Shown: one piece after another, positions 61,104 to 64,000 of the stretch
Numbering within the stretch: the first letter of the stretch is position 1
How the letters are laid out: each line of letters begins with the position of its first letter
Origin: DASWJZ01 sp963814905
Lineage (GTDB): Bacteria > Pseudomonadota > Alphaproteobacteria > Rhizobiales > Afifellaceae
Direction of reading: 5' to 3'
DNA length: 64,000 nt
Assembly (NCBI GenBank): GCA_963814905.1
Contig: CAWFEM010000001.1
Coordinates: forward strand, 1-64,000
The notes under the pieces: model-generated
Told to the model about the DNA's origin: nothing
The model's database searches: none
What the model saw: only the letters and a program-made list of their open reading frames with translations
Translations under genes and position numbers: made by a program

Positions 61104-62747
61104 TCACTTGATCGCCGCCGCGCATTTCTCCGCCAGCATGATGGTCGGGATGTTGGTGTTGGCGCGCGGGATGATCGGCATGATGGAGGCGTCGATCACG
61201 CGCAAATTCTCCACACCGTTTACGCGCGCGGCGGGATCGACGACGGCGCCGATCGCGCAGGTGCTGGTCGGGTGGAACATCGGCGTCACGCCGGCAAGAG
61301 CGAGCTCCTCGAACTCGCGCTCGTCGCGGATGTCCATCAGGAGCTTTCCGGGCGCCATGATGCGCCGCAATGCCGCGCGCCTGGCGGTCGCGCCCAATCC
61401 GACCAGCGCGGCGATCGCCTGGTTCAGAGCGGCGGACGACAGGCCGGGCCGGTTCAGCAATCGGATCGGAGGATTGGGCGGCAGGACGAAACTCTCATAG
61501 GTCGCCGCACGGACATCGGGATCGTTCAGCAAGGTGCGCGCAAACCGCGCCGCGTCGGCAATCCTTTCCACGTCCCTCGGATCGGAAAGCAGGTTGAAAT
61601 CGACCGCTGGCTCGCCGCGCGGATTGGCGGAGTCGAGCGTGACGCTCCCACGCGAGAACGGCGCGTAGAGCGACGGACCGATCATGCCGAGGCGGTTGCC
61701 GGTCGGGTAGCCGCTGGTGCGCGCGATGAAGCTCACGAAGATGTCGCCGGCGGGGCCTTTGCCGGATGAGAGCCGCGCGCCGGCCATGGCATAGAAACGG
61801 AAATCCGGCGATTGACGCACATGCGGGCGGACGACCGCGCCGAGATGCGTGTAGAGGTGGTTCTGCAGGTTCTGCCCGACCGCCTTCAGATCGTGCACCA
61901 CCGGGATCGCGAGGCGGTTGAGCGCCTCAGCCTCGCCGATGCCGGACCTCAGAAGAAGCGCTGGCGAATGGAGGCCGCCGGCGGAGACGATCACCTCGCG
62001 CGCCAACAGCCGGTCTGTGCCGCCATCGGCCTTGCGGACCTCCGCCCCGATCGCGCGGCGGCCTTCGAAGAGGATCGCGCTCACCTCGCAGCGGCTCAGG
62101 ATTTGGAGGTTCGGCCGGCGCCGCACCTCCGCCGTGAGATAGGCGCGCGCCGCGGACATGCGGGCGTTGTTCTCAACCGAAAGGGGAATGGAATAGACGC
62201 CGTCGATCTCCGCGGCGTTCATATCCGGCAACAGACGGAGCTGGTGCTTTTGCGCTGCCGTGGCGAGCGCCTTGTTGAAGCCCGGCCAGTCGTCCGGCTG
62301 AATGCGCTGGATCGTCGTCGGGCCTTCGCGCCCATGCTCTTCGGATGCGCTGTCGAGGTCGCGCTCCAATTGCTTGAAGAACGGGAGGACGTCGTCCCAA
62401 CCCCAGCCGGTGGCGCCCGCCGCGCGCCAGTTGTCGTAGTCCTCCGCAAGCCCGCGAACGGCCCACATCCCCATCACCTGCGAGCCGCCGCCGAGGAGCC
62501 GCGCCTGCGTATAGGGGCGGCGCTCGGTGCCGGCGCGCATCACCGCCTTCAGACCGGTCCAGAAATAGTCGGCATTGGCGTAAGAGCGCGGAAAGATGTC
62601 GGCGATGTCGTCGGGAATGTCGTCGGGCGGGAATTCCGGGCCGGCTTCGACCAGGAGCACCTTCCGCTGCGGGTCTTCGCTCAGCCGCGACGCGAGCACC
62701 GACCCCGCCGAACCGCCGCCTACAATGAGGATGTCCGCTTGCTGCAT
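61104..62747 (-). CDS. GMC-family FAD-dependent oxidoreductase (choline dehydrogenase-like)
   Basis: 547 residues from ATG 62745-62747, the start of the FAD fold; upstream frame is not family-like. ADP-binding DILIVGGGSAGSVLASRLSE, FAD contact QVMGMWAVRGLAEDYDNW, HLYTHLGA, and the catalytic His in MFHPTSTCAIGAVVDP with ARVNGVENLRVIDASIMP at the end. Oxidises an alcohol group; the substrate is not deducible. Divergent from the amidohydrolase, so the two may share a pathway. Confidence 0.9.
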   Translation of the reverse strand: MQQADILIVGGGSAGSVLASRLSEDPQRKVLLVEAGPEFPPDDIPDDIADIFPRSYANADYFWTGLKAVMRAGTERRPYTQARLLGGGSQVMGMWAVRGLAEDYDNWRAAGATGWGWDDVLPFFKQLERDLDSASEEHGREGPTTIQRIQPDDWPGFNKALATAAQKHQLRLLPDMNAAEIDGVYSIPLSVENNARMSAARAYLTAEVRRRPNLQILSRCEVSAILFEGRRAIGAEVRKADGGTDRLLAREVIVSAGGLHSPALLLRSGIGEAEALNRLAIPVVHDLKAVGQNLQNHLYTHLGAVVRPHVRQSPDFRFYAMAGARLSSGKGPAGDIFVSFIARTSGYPTGNRLGMIGPSLYAPFSRGSVTLDSANPRGEPAVDFNLLSDPRDVERIADAARFARTLLNDPDVRAATYESFVLPPNPPIRLLNRPGLSSAALNQAIAALVGLGATARRAALRRIMAPGKLLMDIRDEREFEELALAGVTPMFHPTSTCAIGAVVDPAARVNGVENLRVIDASIMPIIPRANTNIPTIMLAEKCAAAIK

Positions 62748-62865
62748 GGGTATTCCGCGCTTTGTGATCGTTACGGATTGCGGGATGGATGACCAATCGG
62801 GCGATAAGATCAAGTCGCGTCGGAAAAGCAGAGCTAACCTGTAAACCTGCGGGAGGAAACGAAGA

Positions 62866-64000
62866 ATGGCGCGGACGCTCATCAAGAATGCAACCATCAT
62901 CTCGGTCGATCCGAAGATCGGCGATCTCAACACCGGCGACATCCTGATCGACAGGACGAAGATCGCATCGATCGCGCCGTCCATCGATGCGGAGGACGCC
63001 GAGATCGTCGACGCGACCAACTGCATCGCGGTTCCGGGTTTCGTCGACACCCACAGGCACACATGGGAATCGCTCCTGCGGGGGACCGGCGCCGACTGGT
63101 CGCTCGCCCAGTACTTTACCGGTGTCCGCGTCGTCATGGGCGGCCTCTACACGCCGGAGGATAATTACGTCGCCAACCTTCTCGGCGCGCTCGACGCGCT
63201 GGAGGGCGGCTTCACCACGCTTTACGACTGGTCGCACAACAACAACTCGCCCGAGCATGCCGACGCCGCCGTCCAGGGCTTGAAGGATTCCGGCATCCGC
63301 GGCGTCTTCGGCTATGGCAATTCGAACGCCGAATGGTTCCCCCCGAGCGAAATGCCGACGAATTTCGACGATATCCGGCGCGTGCGGAAGGAGCACTTTT
63401 CCTCAGACGACGGGCTCGTCACGATGGCCGTCGCCGCGCGCGGCCCGCAATTCACCACGCTCGACATCACCGAAGAGGATTTCAAGGTCGCGCGCGAGCT
63501 CGGCCTCCGCATAACGGTGCATGTGGGCGACGGCCTTTGGGGCATGAGCAAGCCGGTCATCCAGATGAACGAGCGCAACATGCTCGGGCCCGACGTCACC
63601 TATGTCCACACCAACACGATCGCCGACGAGGAGTTCGAGCTGATCGGGTCGAGCGGCGGCAGCGCTTCGATCGCGCCTGAGCTGGAGATGCATATGGGGC
63701 ACGGCCTCCCGCCTGCCCTGAAGCTTCTCGCGGCGGGCGTGCGCCCAAGCATCTCTATCGACGTCGTCACCACGGTGCCGAGCGACATCTTCAACGCGAT
63801 GCGGGCGCTCATCGCCGGCACGCGCCTGATGGTGAACAAGGAGGCGCTGGAGAAGAAGGAGATCGTCGACCCGCTGCCGCTGACGAGCCGCGACGTGCTG
63901 GAATTCGCGACGCTGCAAGGCGCCAAGGCATGCGGTCTCGATCACAAGACAGGAACGCTCACCCCCGGCAAGGAGGCCGATATCGTCTTGATCAGCACCG
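62866..64000 (+). CDS. Amidohydrolase-family protein, 3' part beyond the window
   Basis: At least 378 residues, open at the right edge. Start ATG 62866 with GGGAGG 10 bases upstream. TIM-barrel metal-dependent hydrolase: metal ligands His-x-His in FVDTHRHTWE, His in ITVHVGDGLWGM, His in TYVHTNT, and Asp in PSISIDVVTTVP. The C-terminal TLQGAKACGLDHKTGTLTPGKEADIVL is typical of chlorohydrolase/cytosine-deaminase/SsnA relatives (the beta-sandwich part). Probably deaminates or hydrolyses a cyclic or aromatic amide. Related to the theme of the window. Confidence 0.88.
   Translation, partial: MARTLIKNATIISVDPKIGDLNTGDILIDRTKIASIAPSIDAEDAEIVDATNCIAVPGFVDTHRHTWESLLRGTGADWSLAQYFTGVRVVMGGLYTPEDNYVANLLGALDALEGGFTTLYDWSHNNNSPEHADAAVQGLKDSGIRGVFGYGNSNAEWFPPSEMPTNFDDIRRVRKEHFSSDDGLVTMAVAARGPQFTTLDITEEDFKVARELGLRITVHVGDGLWGMSKPVIQMNERNMLGPDVTYVHTNTIADEEFELIGSSGGSASIAPELEMHMGHGLPPALKLLAAGVRPSISIDVVTTVPSDIFNAMRALIAGTRLMVNKEALEKKEIVDPLPLTSRDVLEFATLQGAKACGLDHKTGTLTPGKEADIVLIST

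Noticed and set aside
1..64000. tRNA, rRNA, CRISPR array or prophage genes
   Set aside because: No cloverleaf-like segments, regularly spaced repeats or phage structural motifs were found in reading both strands, though short RNA genes cannot be excluded without a search.

Overview
The window looks like an alphaproteobacterial genome, most likely Hyphomicrobiales (Mesorhizobium/Aminobacter-like). The basis is inference: high GC, dense co-oriented operons with 4-nt start/stop overlaps, and many ABC uptake systems tied to catabolic enzymes and local GntR, RpiR and TetR regulators. No rRNA, tRNA, CRISPR array or phage genes were seen.

Layout. (1) 1-4217: one large lipoprotein-like gene of unknown function, then an intact IS3-family element (IS407-like) with recognisable inverted repeats but no target-site duplication. 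(2) 4290-21539: a sugar or amino-sugar catabolic island. It has two divergent class III aminotransferases, a FGGY kinase, a NagB-like deaminase (frameshifted), a HutC-type GntR regulator, a CUT1 sugar ABC importer without an ATPase, an SDR, and a two-subunit homologue of N,N-dimethylformamidase. Facing these is a minus-strand operon with a GNAT acetyltransferase, a Gfo/Idh oxidoreductase, NanE and a ROK kinase (frameshifted), divergent from an RpiR regulator. (3) 21552-25900: a 5-oxoprolinase operon pxpA, biotin carrier, biotin carboxylase, pxpB, pxpC. (4) 26168-35228: a GntR(FCD)-headed operon with second pxpB/pxpC copies and a three-subunit molybdenum hydroxylase (large subunit frameshifted twice), divergent from a third class III aminotransferase and an SDR frameshifted twice. 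(5) 35249-44491: cupin, RbsA/RbsC-type ABC importer with a TorT-like binding protein, and HyuA/HyuB ATP-dependent hydantoinase subunits. (6) 44812-58958: a region apparently controlled by one TetR regulator. It holds two arginine-deiminase/amidinotransferase-like enzymes, two M20 hydrolases, a ThDP-dependent decarboxylase, a class II aldolase, a nitroreductase, a cytosolic polysaccharide-deacetylase-fold enzyme, an EamA transporter with an extra C-terminal domain, and a polar-amino-acid-type ABC importer. (7) 59005-64000: an orphan two-domain glycosyltransferase, a GMC oxidoreductase and an amidohydrolase cut by the window edge.

The common theme from 14 to 64 kb is cleavage of non-peptide C-N bonds: formamide, lactam, hydantoin, ureide, guanidino and amide. 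Importers sit next to hydrolases, then aminotransferases and redox enzymes. The best candidate for an undescribed system is the TetR regulon in section 6. A conserved operator-like motif (core GACTCCAA) recurs five times in four intergenic regions, in front of every transcription unit there, and suggests a coherent guanidino/ureide pathway. The second candidate is the dimethylformamidase-like pair placed inside a sugar-uptake operon.

Six single-base frameshifts break four otherwise well-conserved genes between 9 and 35 kb. At least four lengthen a short homopolymer or base pair, so sequencing error and genuine decay both need consideration.
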